Shown: positions 8,688 to 17,940, counted from the first letter of the stretch. The stretch: DNA of 64,000 nucleotides from Reclinomonas americana ATCC 50394 (GCA_048213135.1 PS015010.1:248001-312000); one strand, 5' to 3'. Translations and numbers: made by a program. Notes: generated by a model from the letters alone, not told the origin.

Positions 8688-8714
8688 CCACCAGTTCGAA
8701 TCTGGTATTCTCCA
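8641..8714 (+). tRNA. tRNA-Ala (anticodon GGC)
   Basis: A full cloverleaf can be drawn: acceptor GGGGGAT/ATTCTCC with two G-T pairs and discriminator A; D arm GCTC/GAGC; anticodon stem CTTGC/GCAAG with loop ATGGCAT, so anticodon GGC; T arm ACCAG-TTCGAAT-CTGGT. CCA is not encoded. A promoter and a terminator enclose it. Confidence 0.97.
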
Positions 8715-8719
8715 CACAG

Positions 8720-8748
8720 ACTCCCGCTTTTTTAGCGGGAGTTTTTTA
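8720..8748 (+). terminator. Intrinsic terminator after tRNA-Ala
   Basis: ACTCCCGCT (8720-8728) pairs perfectly with AGCGGGAGT (8734-8742) around five T, followed by TTTTTATT. Confidence 0.85.
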
Positions 8749-8763
8749 TTGTGGTATTCTGAA

Positions 8764-8815
8764 AGCGCTTGCAGTCCCGACGCATGTCGGGAAAGAGGCC
8801 ACCAGTTCGAATCTG
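8764..8815 (+). pseudogene. Broken tRNA-Ala copy with a replaced anticodon arm
   Basis: AGCGCTTGCA (8764-8773) repeats tRNA bases 8664-8673, and 8793-8815 repeats 23 tRNA bases (8682-8704: end of the anticodon stem, variable loop and most of the T arm) without a mismatch. Between them the eight bases of the tRNA anticodon region are replaced by 19 bases that form another perfect hairpin, TCCCGAC-GCAT-GTCGGGA (8775-8792). The acceptor end and 5' half are missing, so it cannot be a working tRNA. The GIY-YIG gene begins 77 bases later. Confidence 0.75.
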
Positions 8816-8891
8816 TAAAAATTCTGAATGTAACAAGGGTATTATCCGAAGATAACTATTGGGGAACTCTTCTGGTTTTGCTGAAAAAACA

Positions 8892-9143
8892 ATGATGTTT
8901 CATGTGTACATTATTTATTCAGAAAAACTTGATCAGTATTATATTGGATATACAAGCAATCTGAATCAGCGTCTCCGGGAACATGATAATCAATTCTCAA
9001 CTTTTACTTCAAAGACTTCAGATTGGAAGATCAAGTACAGTGAGGCATTTGATACCAGACATGCTGCAATGAGGCGTGAAAAAGAAGTGAAAATGAAAAA
9101 AAGCAGCAAGCATATTGAATGGCTGATCAGGCGAAGTAAATAA
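8892..9143 (+). CDS. Small GIY-YIG nuclease-domain protein
   Basis: 83 residues from the ATG at 8892 (a second ATG follows directly at 8895). It is a single GIY-YIG domain: VYIIYSEK and YYIGYTSNLNQRLREHD give the two Tyr, the Gly and the catalytic Arg; a Glu in MRREKEVKM fits the metal-binding Glu. This is the COG2827-like group of short stand-alone GIY-YIG proteins. Its function is not known; related domains cut DNA in repair or as homing enzymes. It lies directly behind a tRNA-Ala and a broken copy of it, which suggests a mobile or once-mobile unit. Longer readings into the tRNA copy are possible in this frame but not believable. Confidence 0.8.
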   Translation: MMFHVYIIYSEKLDQYYIGYTSNLNQRLREHDNQFSTFTSKTSDWKIKYSEAFDTRHAAMRREKEVKMKKSSKHIEWLIRRSK

Positions 9144-9254
9144 CTGGAAAACATCCGCATTTCACCCTCTTCTGCATCCAACGAAAAATATTGGCACCCT
9201 TTTTTCTAAAGGAGTAGTATAGCCGGGAATATTATCCAATCAAAAGAAGATGTT

Positions 9255-10124
9255 ATGATGCAAAGAAAGAATATTATCTATTGGCTTCCAGTATTGTTAG
9301 CGTTAACACAGTATGCCTGCAACAATAAACAGGCGGAACAAAAGCAACCTGTGCAGGTGGTTAAACCCAAAGAAAGAAAATCACCGGCGGTAACGGGTTA
9401 CACCTTTGCCAGTGGAAAAGAATGGTGGAAGTTAAACCAGTCAGACGACCGTAAAATCAGTATTGTACTGGCTATAAACAGGACAGACTCGGCGCATTTT
9501 AAAAAGATGGATAGCGTGCTTATTCCGCAGGATTTCTCCGGGGATGTAGAGGCGTATCTTCCTTTTCCCTATCATGTAGATGCGCTTAATGATGTGAACA
9601 AGATCATCTTCTTCTCTTACCCCGCGCAGGTATTCGCTGCGTATGAGCGCGGAGAATTGTTGTATACCGGGCCAACCAATATGGGCAGGAAAAAAGACCC
9701 CACACCAGCCGGGTTATATTTCACCAACTGGAAAGCGGAAAAGACAACCAGTACGTTTAATGACGAGTGGGAACTGAAATGGAATTTCAACATACAAAAT
9801 AAAGAGGGTATAGGGTTTCACGAATATGAACTGCCGGGATACCCTGCTTCGCATTCCTGCCTGCGCCTGCAGGAAAAAGACGCCAAACTACTCTATAACT
9901 GGGCCGATCAATGGGTATTAAAAGGACAGGATAACCTGCTGGCCAAAGGAACACCGGTAATTGTTTTCGGTACGTATAATTTCGATGGACCGAAGCCCTG
10001 GTGGCGACTGGTGACAGATCCCGGTGCATTACGTATATCGGAAACGGAAGTGGAACATATCCTGTCTCCTTACCGCGACAGTATCATGTCAGCACAAACC
10101 CGGCGGGCTCTGGTTAATCGTTAG
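9255..10124 (+). CDS. L,D-transpeptidase (YkuD-fold) with N-terminal signal, probable lipoprotein
   Basis: 289 residues. A short signal ending near LTQYACNNK suggests a lipoprotein, though the lipobox is imperfect. The YkuD domain covers about residues 110-230: IIFFSYPAQVFAAYERGELL opens it, TPAGLYFTNWKAEK is the usual second block, and the active site is FHEYELPGYPASHSCLRL, where SHSC holds the catalytic His and Cys and R follows. Such enzymes make 3-3 cross-links in peptidoglycan or attach proteins to it in the periplasm. An ATG three bases on (9258) is equally possible as start. Confidence 0.85.
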   Translation: MMQRKNIIYWLPVLLALTQYACNNKQAEQKQPVQVVKPKERKSPAVTGYTFASGKEWWKLNQSDDRKISIVLAINRTDSAHFKKMDSVLIPQDFSGDVEAYLPFPYHVDALNDVNKIIFFSYPAQVFAAYERGELLYTGPTNMGRKKDPTPAGLYFTNWKAEKTTSTFNDEWELKWNFNIQNKEGIGFHEYELPGYPASHSCLRLQEKDAKLLYNWADQWVLKGQDNLLAKGTPVIVFGTYNFDGPKPWWRLVTDPGALRISETEVEHILSPYRDSIMSAQTRRALVNR

Positions 10125-10128
10125 TATT

Positions 10129-10845
10129 TTAGTTGGCCTGTAAAGCGTAAGTGCAAATAATACGTGTTTCCGTGTATGCCTTACCGTTATGTTCGCCGGG
10201 AGTTTTATCGGTGAAGGTGTATTCTGCAAGGTACCTTCCTTTCCATAACGGCGTGAAACGTGCTTCACCTTCCGCGTTGCTGTATAATCCTTTCTCCCAG
10301 CCATTGGGCGCCACCACTTTTATTTCTTCTTTTGCCGCCGGTTTACCGGAATGGAGCGCCTTCAGTTTTACTGATCTGTCTTTTTTGACAGCAAATGCGG
10401 AATCGCTGAAAAGGCTTACTGTATTAGGGTTCACGAGCGGGTCATTGCCGTTAAATTGCTTACCTACAACTACTGTAGCGCCGGAATTATAATCCAGTTT
10501 CATGTTGCGGTACACATCTTTTACAAGATGGTGGGCAACCAGTGTGTACACCCCATCCTGGCCGGGTGTAAATGTGGCGCTGTAATGATCTCCGGCAGCA
10601 GTAGCGCTCAGCGTTGTTTTGCTGCCATCTGGGGCAATCGCGGTAAGCGAGAAACCGGCCAGGTCAGAGAACCATTTGCCGGTTTGCGAGAGATCCTTTT
10701 CTCCAAATTCTCCAAAGTAGATACGTACTTCCTGTGACCGGCCTTTCCTGCCCGTTGCATCTGTTTCTATCCATAAGGCATGGGCAGAAGCGGTATGTAC
10801 AAAAAAGCAGGCGATAAGCAGGCTGAAGAAAGAACGTATATACAT
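10129..10845 (-). CDS. DUF4198 periplasmic protein
   Basis: 238 residues with a signal peptide (FFSLLIACFFVHTASAHA). After cleavage it begins with HALWIE, the pattern of DUF4198 proteins, which are beta-rich periplasmic proteins often linked with nickel or cobalt uptake or with TonB systems. Here GKAYTETRIICTYALQAN closes the domain. No metal-transport neighbour is present, so the role is open. It is convergent with the L,D-transpeptidase, with four bases between the stops. Confidence 0.75.
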   Translation of the reverse strand: MYIRSFFSLLIACFFVHTASAHALWIETDATGRKGRSQEVRIYFGEFGEKDLSQTGKWFSDLAGFSLTAIAPDGSKTTLSATAAGDHYSATFTPGQDGVYTLVAHHLVKDVYRNMKLDYNSGATVVVGKQFNGNDPLVNPNTVSLFSDSAFAVKKDRSVKLKALHSGKPAAKEEIKVVAPNGWEKGLYSNAEGEARFTPLWKGRYLAEYTFTDKTPGEHNGKAYTETRIICTYALQAN

Positions 10846-11026
10846 GTCGGAAGGTTTTAGGTACCAAAGGTATTCCCCGGTTTACGCATCAGTTACATCA
10901 ATAGGGAAAAATGTTTACGGAATAGGGAAAGCTGTTACAAAGATTCCACAAAGCGGAGGCAGGAACATTACAAACAGATCAAAAACTGGTGAAAGCCCTC
11001 AGCGACTGAGTGCCAGCCTGATGCAG

Positions 11027-12955
11027 TTACCGGATGATTAAAACTGATCCTTTCAATGTACCGAAGCCCTGTTTAAGGTCGATGAAATAAGTGTAGGCAC
11101 CTGAAGGCAGGTCCTTGCCTTTGAAACGGCCGTCCCATTTCCTGTTCTGTCCTTTGCTGGTAAACACAATCTCACCATAACGGTCAAGTACATACAATTC
11201 ATGCTGGGTGTAGGCTTCAAGCGCGGGAATGTTCCATGTGTCATTGATGCCATCACCGTTGGGCGTAAAAGCATTAGGGATATACAAGGCCTGGTACACT
11301 TTAATATGCATGGTATCGGTAACTGTTCCGCATCCTTTTACGGCCTCCGCATGCAGAACATAAGTACTGTTGCTGGTTGGGTTCACGAACGGATGCAACG
11401 AGCCTGGATTGTCGATGTTCACAGGAGGCGTCCAGTAATAACTGCCAGCATTACCCTGCACACTTCCGTTTAACTGTATCCTGTTTCCCGCTATCATTGT
11501 CCTGTCGGGCCCTGCGTCGGCAACAGGAGGTTGTATCACATTAACGGTTGTATAAGCGGTATCCTTACATCCATCAGTATTGGTAACAATAAATAAATAA
11601 GTGGTGGTGTTTGCAGGTGTGGCAAAAGGCGCGGGTATGGTGGTGGAAGAAAGCCCGGTTGAAGGTAACCACGCTACAGCACCAACTCCCACTCCTCCCA
11701 GTTGAATGGTAGAGCCTTCACAAATACTGCTGTCGGAAAATAATGTTTGTGCTGTTGGTGCCGCATGCACCACTACCATAGCAGAATCTTTTTTCTGGCA
11801 TCCTGCGGCGTTGGTCACGGTAACATAATATTTCCCCGCATGGGTAAGGCTGGCAGGGAATATGGAGACAGGATTGCCTGTTGCGTTAAAACCTGCGGGA
11901 CCGGTCCAGCTGTATTGTGTTCCGCCTGTTGCAGTCAGCGTGATCACCTGTTTTTCACAAACTGGACTGTTACTGGTACAGGATGTAACGGGTCTTGCAT
12001 TTACATTGATGGTTACGGCAGCGGAAGCTACGCGGCATTGCAATGAATTGATGTTACCGCCTTCTGCAACAGACAGCCGGTAGAGATAAGTGCCAACGGG
12101 TGTTCCTGCAGGAAAATTCACCGGCAATGTTGTTGTGGTAGCACCGGGAATGTCAGTCCAGCCGCCATTGTTCAGGTTTTGCTGCCACTGGAACGAGGGG
12201 TTATTGAATCCGCCGGAAACCGTGCAACTAAATGTATAGGACTGTCCGCTGCCCTCACAGAAAGAAGCTGTAGTTGCGGGCAAACCCACAATAGATGGTG
12301 TAAGCATGGGGCCGCAGGGTCTGAAGGTGATATCGTCCAGTGCGAGGTCATTACCACAGCCGCCCTGCGAATTGTTGATGATGCGCAATACAATATCTGA
12401 ACTGCCCGCAGGCGTTGTAAAAAAGAACCCGTATTGCTTCCAGGTCGGACTGGAAACTGACGCAATGCTGTTGGTGTTGTAAGACTGTAACAGCGTACCA
12501 TCGGTAAGCTCTATACGAAAAGTAAGATCTGGTGTAATGCCGCTGCCACTGCAGGCCGATGGCAGTAATACATTGATTACCCACGCGGCGAATTCATAGG
12601 TAGTGCCGCCACAAAGACCTTTCACCGTATCCACATAAAATGCACTGGGCTGCAACGACGCGTTCACCAGCATAAAATAGCCACCGGGGTTACCGGTATG
12701 ATCGGAACTGAGGTTATGCCAGGAACTGCCAAAGCAACCTGTTGTATTGTTTCTTACGGTATAAAAACCATCACTGGGACAGTCATTGGACACATACTGG
12801 TAATTGGTGGTGGCAGCAGATAAGGAAGGGCCGGGATTGCTGCCCGATCCAAAAGTGATGTTAATGATAGGATCACCCAGGCTTCCCTGGCATAACTGTG
12901 CTTCAGCGTTCGTACAAACGAAGAAGAACAACAAAGCTATGATCAACCGGTACAT
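11027..12955 (-). CDS. Large surface protein with Ig/PKD-like repeats and type B T9SS C-terminal domain
   Basis: 642 residues from the ATG at 12955 (an upstream TTG would add four). A signal peptide (MYRLIIALLFFFVCTNAEAQ) is followed by a jellyroll-like region with paired Cys, two or three Ig/PKD-like beta domains (SPVCEKQVITLTATGGTQYSW; SICEGSTIQLGGVGVGAVAW; ADAGPDRTMIAGNRIQLNG) and a C-terminal gliding-motility-type domain: LYIPNAFTPNGDGINDTWNI, ELYVLDRYGEIVF, WDGRFKGKDLPSGAYTYFI. This last domain is the type B signal for export by the type IX secretion system and is seen in cell-surface adhesins of Bacteroidota. The likely role is surface binding, not proven. Confidence 0.88.
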   Translation of the reverse strand: MYRLIIALLFFFVCTNAEAQLCQGSLGDPIINITFGSGSNPGPSLSAATTNYQYVSNDCPSDGFYTVRNNTTGCFGSSWHNLSSDHTGNPGGYFMLVNASLQPSAFYVDTVKGLCGGTTYEFAAWVINVLLPSACSGSGITPDLTFRIELTDGTLLQSYNTNSIASVSSPTWKQYGFFFTTPAGSSDIVLRIINNSQGGCGNDLALDDITFRPCGPMLTPSIVGLPATTASFCEGSGQSYTFSCTVSGGFNNPSFQWQQNLNNGGWTDIPGATTTTLPVNFPAGTPVGTYLYRLSVAEGGNINSLQCRVASAAVTINVNARPVTSCTSNSPVCEKQVITLTATGGTQYSWTGPAGFNATGNPVSIFPASLTHAGKYYVTVTNAAGCQKKDSAMVVVHAAPTAQTLFSDSSICEGSTIQLGGVGVGAVAWLPSTGLSSTTIPAPFATPANTTTYLFIVTNTDGCKDTAYTTVNVIQPPVADAGPDRTMIAGNRIQLNGSVQGNAGSYYWTPPVNIDNPGSLHPFVNPTSNSTYVLHAEAVKGCGTVTDTMHIKVYQALYIPNAFTPNGDGINDTWNIPALEAYTQHELYVLDRYGEIVFTSKGQNRKWDGRFKGKDLPSGAYTYFIDLKQGFGTLKGSVLIIR

Positions 12956-12995
12956 ATACTTACTCAATCCTGGTGTGTTTAATTTCTGTGCTGAT

Positions 12996-13022
12996 ATTAA
13001 AAACCCGGATAGACATCCGGGT
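12996..13022 (-). terminator. Intrinsic terminator after the beta-glucan operon (minus strand)
   Basis: ACCCGGAT (13003-13010) pairs perfectly with ATCCGGGT (13015-13022). Read on the minus strand the hairpin is followed by TTTTTAAT. It lies 35 bases after the GH16 stop and ends the beta-glucan operon before the surface-protein gene. Confidence 0.75.
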
Positions 13023-13057
13023 AATTAAAGTTATGAGAAAAACTGCCTAAAAAACAA

Positions 13058-14269
13058 TTATTGATACACTCTTATATAATCAACGATCAGCCACTGGGGC
13101 AGGTAAGTGCTGGCATCCGGATTGCCGGGCCAGTTGCCGCCTACAGCCATGTTGATGATAAAAAAGAAATCTTCGTTAAAGGGGTAATTGTTGGCGCCAA
13201 AATCCGCCTTGGTATACGTGGAATAAGCAACACCGTCAACCAGCCATTTGATCTGGTCCTGCTTCCATTCCAGTGAGAACACATGGAACTCATCATTGAA
13301 GATGCCGGAAGGAAGTGTGAAATTCCTGCCCAGTTGTGTACTGCCGGGGCCGGGTCCGAAATGCAGTGTGCCATAAGTGCGATTAGGTTCATGACCGATC
13401 ATTTCCATCAGGTCGATCTCCCCGCTTTTGGGCCAGCCTCCATAAATATTAGCCTGGGGTAATAACCACAAGGCAGGCCAGATGCCTTTATCCTTGGGTA
13501 GTTTGGCACGGATATCAAAACGGCCGAACTTAAATGTCTTCTTACCCCTGGTGAGTATTTTTGATGAAGTATAATTTTTCCCTGCATACGCTTCTTTCCT
13601 TGCTTCGATGATCATCTTTCCATCCTGGAAAAAAAGATTCTGCGGCCGATCGGTATAATATTCCAGTTCATTATTGCCCCATCCGCAAACAGCCGGGCAA
13701 CCATCACCATTCTCAAAACTCCAGTCGGTTGTATTCAGCGCCGGGCCGGCAAATTCATCTGACCAGGCTAATGTATAACCGGGATAGGAGGTAGGGGCAT
13801 CATAACCCGTATTGGTAAAATTCACTTTACTGTCATCATTAATAATTGTACCCACAGCTACGGACCTGTAAATATTAGCGTTCACCGCCCCGCTCAGGGT
13901 CACTTTAAAGTCGTCATCACCTTCACGGAAGTCATCTGTCTTTACCATTACGGTAAAATTTTTCTGTACTTCATTCGGCGCGAAACTGATGGTTTGCGCA
14001 GCTGCGGTAAAATCCTCCCCGTTTTTGGCAAAGCCTTCGGATGTGGCGCAACTAACGGTGATGGTTTTATCGGACGCTTTATCGAGTGTAACGGAAAAAT
14101 TAAAAGCGGTCGTACCGGTGTTGCCTTCAGATAAGGTTACATCGGCAACGGAAATATTAGGTGCGGCAGGCACCGGCGCTGATGAAGAGCTGCCGCTTTT
14201 AGAACAGCCATACACCAAGGCAAAAATGGAAATGACCAGGCTGGGTAACATATACTTGCGTTTATTCAT
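13058..14269 (-). CDS. GH16 endo-beta-glucanase (laminarinase-like) lipoprotein with Calx-beta domain
   Basis: 403 residues. A lipoprotein signal (ISIFALVYGCSKSG) and a Ser/Pro linker lead into a Calx-beta domain (about 35-150: ISVADVTLSEGNTG ... GTIINDDS) and a GH16 domain (about 160-403). The retaining catalytic motif is GEIDLMEMIGHE, with Glu284 as nucleophile, Asp286, and Glu289 as acid/base; WPALWLLP and VDYIRVYQ are family marks. GH16 of this kind cuts beta-1,3 or mixed beta-1,3/1,4-glucan. The lipid anchor and CSKSGSSSS start suggest the cell surface, where it would make oligosaccharides for the SusC/SusD pair. Last gene of the operon. Confidence 0.9.
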   Translation of the reverse strand: MNKRKYMLPSLVISIFALVYGCSKSGSSSSAPVPAAPNISVADVTLSEGNTGTTAFNFSVTLDKASDKTITVSCATSEGFAKNGEDFTAAAQTISFAPNEVQKNFTVMVKTDDFREGDDDFKVTLSGAVNANIYRSVAVGTIINDDSKVNFTNTGYDAPTSYPGYTLAWSDEFAGPALNTTDWSFENGDGCPAVCGWGNNELEYYTDRPQNLFFQDGKMIIEARKEAYAGKNYTSSKILTRGKKTFKFGRFDIRAKLPKDKGIWPALWLLPQANIYGGWPKSGEIDLMEMIGHEPNRTYGTLHFGPGPGSTQLGRNFTLPSGIFNDEFHVFSLEWKQDQIKWLVDGVAYSTYTKADFGANNYPFNEDFFFIINMAVGGNWPGNPDASTYLPQWLIVDYIRVYQ

Positions 14270-14301
14270 GATAATACATTTTATTTTTTGTTTTCATTGG
14301 G

Positions 14302-15765
14302 TCACCATATATAGGTGGCCACCGCTCCTGATGAAAGGGAACTGGTCACCCATTTGTTGCTGAACCTGATATTGAAATTTTGTGCCGATCCCTCGTCGTT
14401 GCAAACAATGAGCACTTTTTTGCCGTCGGCCCGCAGGAAAGCGACACTCTGTATATTGCCATAGTTGGTACTGCTGATGCGTGTTGAGCCCGGGGGCACG
14501 AATTTGGAAGCATGTGCAATAATATAATAGGCTACGTTACGCACTATGGTTCCTGATCCGATGGTCAGCGCACCTTTGCAGGTGGTACAACCGCCGGGTG
14601 TATAGGGCATGAACAAAGGATCGTTGGCCAGGTTCCATTCCAGGGCTACGCGGCTCCAGTTGCGCATGGAACCAATGATCACGTTGCGGAGATGCCACCT
14701 GAGGTCACCCGCGAAACCACCGGTTGATGCCGTGTATTGTTCTGTAAAGTAGACGTTCTTATCCGGGTAATTGTTGTGCACGGTACTTAAAGCGGAGATA
14801 TCTCCGGCATACAAATGAAACGCTGATCCATCTACATAAGCCCTTGCCGCCGCGTCGCCGAGGATGTCGAGCGGGTAATCACTTCTGTCGCAATTGTGGT
14901 CATACACAATGATCTTTGTGCTGATGGATGCCGCGGCGAAAGCCGGTCCCAGGTTATTTTTGATGAAGGCTGCCTGTTGTGCAGCGGTCATGTACATACT
15001 GGGATTATTGCCTGGGTGTAAAGGTTCGTTCTGTGGTGTTATGGCGTCGATGGTGATGCCTTCAGCCTTCATCGCCTGTATGTATTTCACAAAGTAATTC
15101 GCATATACACTGTAGTAGGCGGGGATGAGGCTGCCACCAACAGAATTGCCATTGTCTTTCATCCATACCGGTGGCGACCAGGGCGTGGCGAGTATTTTAA
15201 TGGAAGGGTTGATCGATACGATTTGTTTCAGCACGGGTATTACATCTGTCTTATCCGGGTTGATGGAAAAATTAGCGAGTGTAACATCTGTGCTTCCTGC
15301 AGGCAGATCATTATAAGAATAAACGGAAGTACTCAGGTCGGTAGCGCCAATACCAATACGCAGATAACTTACGCCGATGCTGTTGCTGCCGGTGCCGAAT
15401 AATTCGGTAAGCAATGCGGTTTTATCCGCGGCTGATAACTGGTTGATCACATAAGCGCTTCCCTGTGTGAGGGTATATCCAAAGCCGTCGACAGACTGGT
15501 ATTTGGTGTCCGCATCAACCGTTATGGTACCGAATGAATTGGTGGCCGTTCCAAAAGTGAGGATGCTGCTTTGTTTGGAGAGCAGGTTGACCTGGTCGCC
15601 GGTCGTGAGCCAGCTCTCCACATCTGTAACTGTTGCCGGCGGAGTAACAGGCGGTGTTACAGGCGTACTGGTTCCATTGCCTGAACTGCTTTTGCTGCAA
15701 TTGCAGAAAGAAGCCAGCACAAGAAAGAAAACAGTGAGCATTCTATTTCCGGGATGATACTTCAT
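14302..15765 (-). CDS. GH30 family glucanase, lipoprotein
   Basis: 487 residues. Short hydrophobic signal with FCNCSKSSSG, then a Thr/Pro linker (TPVTPPVTPPATVTD), then GH30: the leading beta-strand ITVDADTKYQSVDGFGYTLT, a TIM barrel with the acid/base Glu247 in TPQNEPL and the nucleophile Glu342 in YFTEQY, and a C-terminal side beta-domain. LEWNLANDP is also typical. GH30 with this layout includes glucosylceramidases and endo-beta-1,6-glucanases; beside GH16, GH3 and GH5 a beta-1,6-glucan branch-cutting role is the best guess. The ATG at 15741 is an alternative start with a more compact signal. Confidence 0.85.
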   Translation of the reverse strand: MKYHPGNRMLTVFFLVLASFCNCSKSSSGNGTSTPVTPPVTPPATVTDVESWLTTGDQVNLLSKQSSILTFGTATNSFGTITVDADTKYQSVDGFGYTLTQGSAYVINQLSAADKTALLTELFGTGSNSIGVSYLRIGIGATDLSTSVYSYNDLPAGSTDVTLANFSINPDKTDVIPVLKQIVSINPSIKILATPWSPPVWMKDNGNSVGGSLIPAYYSVYANYFVKYIQAMKAEGITIDAITPQNEPLHPGNNPSMYMTAAQQAAFIKNNLGPAFAAASISTKIIVYDHNCDRSDYPLDILGDAAARAYVDGSAFHLYAGDISALSTVHNNYPDKNVYFTEQYTASTGGFAGDLRWHLRNVIIGSMRNWSRVALEWNLANDPLFMPYTPGGCTTCKGALTIGSGTIVRNVAYYIIAHASKFVPPGSTRISSTNYGNIQSVAFLRADGKKVLIVCNDEGSAQNFNIRFSNKWVTSSLSSGAVATYIW

Positions 15766-15771
15766 ACCTGG

Positions 15772-17940
15772 TTATAATTTTATTTTTTCTGTTAAACGGA
15801 TCGCTCTTGATGAACCACCCACCATAATCGTAAAGCTGTCGTTCTGCATTACCCAATTGTTTTTGATGTCATCGTAATACTGGAAGGCATCTGTATTGAG
15901 GGTGATGCTTACTTTCTTTTGTTCGCCTGCGGCCAGTTGTATTTTCTGGAATCCTTTCAGTTCTTTTTCAGGTCTGGGCAAAACAGGATTGTCTTCCTTC
16001 ACATATAACTGCGCCACTTCAGCGCCCGCCCTTTTGCCGGTATTCTTTACCTGGAAGGTTGCGATCACCTGTTTGCCGTTTTTCGACAACTGCAGACCGC
16101 TGTATTCAAAACTGGTATAGGAGAGACCATGACCAAAAGCAAACTGGGGCTCAGTCTTCCACGTGTCAAAACCGCGATAGCCTACATAGATATCATCGAA
16201 ATAATGTTCAAGCAGGGTAGTGGTATCACCAGGGAATTCACCCAGCTGGTGTGCCGGAATATCTTCCAGTTTTTTGGGGAAGGTCATTGGTAATTTGCCG
16301 GAAGGATTGATGTCGCCGAAGATGATCTTCGCGAGCACATTACCACCTTCCATGCCGGGATACCAGGCCTGCAGAATGGCAGGAGTATTGTCTACCCACT
16401 GGCTCATGTCAATGGCACCACCGCCCATTAATACAACGATCGTTTTGGGATTGGCTTTCAGTACCGCTTTGATAAGTTCATCCTGGCCAAAAGGCATCTT
16501 CATATCCGGCTTGTCTACATCTTCCGCATCGTAGGCATTGTCTTTCCACACATCGTAACGGAAACCATGCGTCCACCCGCCGACTACGATCGCCACATCC
16601 GCTTTTTTCGCTGCTTCAACGGCTTCGCTGATCAGTTGTGCATTAGCCTTAGCATCGGGTTTAATTTCGTAACCCTGCGCATAACTTACCTGCGCAGTGC
16701 CCGCCTGGCTGCGGATGCCTGCCAGCGGCGTTATTTCGTAAAATGCCCTTACCTGCGAACTGCCGCCACCCATGGATTGCTTGCGTTCTGCATTATAACC
16801 GATAACGGCAATGGAACGAACGGTGTTCTTATTCAGCGGTAAAATATTGTTGTTGTTTTTAAGCAAAACCATACCTTCTTCCGCTACTTCGGCAGCAGTG
16901 CGCTGGTGTGCTTTGGTATTGTATTCGCCTTTCTTTTTTACGCCATCGATCATGCCGGTTTTGAACATGATGTAGAGTATGCGGCGTACTTTTTCGTCGA
17001 GCTGGTATTGTTGCAGGCGCCCGCTTTTAACAAGACTTACCACCGTATCACCCATAAAGAAGGTACGGTAATCGGGGTTGGGCAGCATATGAAGATCGGT
17101 GCCCATTTCCAGGTCCATACCATTCCAGAAGGCCTGTGCTGTGCTGTTCACCGCGTCCCAGTCACTCATGACAATGCCTTTGAACCCCCATTCTTTTCTC
17201 AGTATGTGGGTGAGGAGGTAATAATTCTGTGATGCCCATTGCCCGCGGAATTTGTTGTACGATCCCATGATGGTGTTGGCGCCACCTTCCTGCAGGGCGG
17301 CTTTAAACCCGGGAAGGTAGATCTCTCTCAACGCTCTTTCACTCATCTGCACATCGATGAAATGTCTTTTCAGCTCCTGGTTATTGGCGGCATAGTGTTT
17401 CACACAGGCGGATATGCCCTGATCCTGCACACCCCTTACATAACCCACCACCATTTTTGATACGAGGTAGGGATCTTCACTCTGGTATTCGAAATTCCTG
17501 CCATTGAGCGGGGAGCGGATAATATTGATGCCGGGGCCAAGGATCACATTCTTGCCACGGTAAGCAGCTTCACTGCCCAGCACCGAACCAAAGTCATAAC
17601 CAAGTTTGGGATTCCAGGTGGCGGCGAGGCAAACGCCGGTAGGAAGATAGGTGCCGGAGTCGAGTATGTTGTTGTCGAGATTCCAGTCGCGGCCATGTTC
17701 CGGTCTTACGCCATGCGGACCATCGGAGGTAACCAGTTCGGGTATGCCTAACCGTGGTACGCCTGCTGACGTGAAAGAGGAAGAGGCGTGTATCATATTT
17801 ACCTTTTCCTGCAGGGTCATCTGCCTGAGCAGACCGTTGATCCTGGCGGCGGTATCAAATGGTTGTTGTGCCGATAATGTCAGCGCACAACAGGTGGCGG
17901 AAAGCGCCAGCAGAACTTGTATCCGGAATCTTTTATTCAT
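15772..17940 (-). CDS. GH3 beta-glucosidase (BglX-like), periplasmic
   Basis: 722 residues with signal peptide (VLLALSATCCALTLSAQ). N-terminal TIM barrel with the nucleophile Asp260 in GIVMSDWDAVNST, the substrate-binding KHYAANNQE, and LGPGINIIRSPLNGRNFEYQ; a second alpha/beta domain with MGGGAIDMSQW and WYPGMEGGNVLA; a C-terminal fibronectin-III-like domain (VKNTGKRAGAEVAQLYV). The likely reaction is removal of glucose from beta-gluco-oligosaccharides in the periplasm. It lies 6 bases before GH30 and 15 bases after GH5, so it is co-transcribed with both. Confidence 0.93.
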   Translation of the reverse strand: MNKRFRIQVLLALSATCCALTLSAQQPFDTAARINGLLRQMTLQEKVNMIHASSSFTSAGVPRLGIPELVTSDGPHGVRPEHGRDWNLDNNILDSGTYLPTGVCLAATWNPKLGYDFGSVLGSEAAYRGKNVILGPGINIIRSPLNGRNFEYQSEDPYLVSKMVVGYVRGVQDQGISACVKHYAANNQELKRHFIDVQMSERALREIYLPGFKAALQEGGANTIMGSYNKFRGQWASQNYYLLTHILRKEWGFKGIVMSDWDAVNSTAQAFWNGMDLEMGTDLHMLPNPDYRTFFMGDTVVSLVKSGRLQQYQLDEKVRRILYIMFKTGMIDGVKKKGEYNTKAHQRTAAEVAEEGMVLLKNNNNILPLNKNTVRSIAVIGYNAERKQSMGGGSSQVRAFYEITPLAGIRSQAGTAQVSYAQGYEIKPDAKANAQLISEAVEAAKKADVAIVVGGWTHGFRYDVWKDNAYDAEDVDKPDMKMPFGQDELIKAVLKANPKTIVVLMGGGAIDMSQWVDNTPAILQAWYPGMEGGNVLAKIIFGDINPSGKLPMTFPKKLEDIPAHQLGEFPGDTTTLLEHYFDDIYVGYRGFDTWKTEPQFAFGHGLSYTSFEYSGLQLSKNGKQVIATFQVKNTGKRAGAEVAQLYVKEDNPVLPRPEKELKGFQKIQLAAGEQKKVSITLNTDAFQYYDDIKNNWVMQNDSFTIMVGGSSRAIRLTEKIKL

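Noticed and set aside
8629-8895. An open frame running through tRNA-Ala and the tRNA remnant
   Set aside because: It is tRNA sequence read as protein; the GIY-YIG domain begins at 8892 in another frame start.
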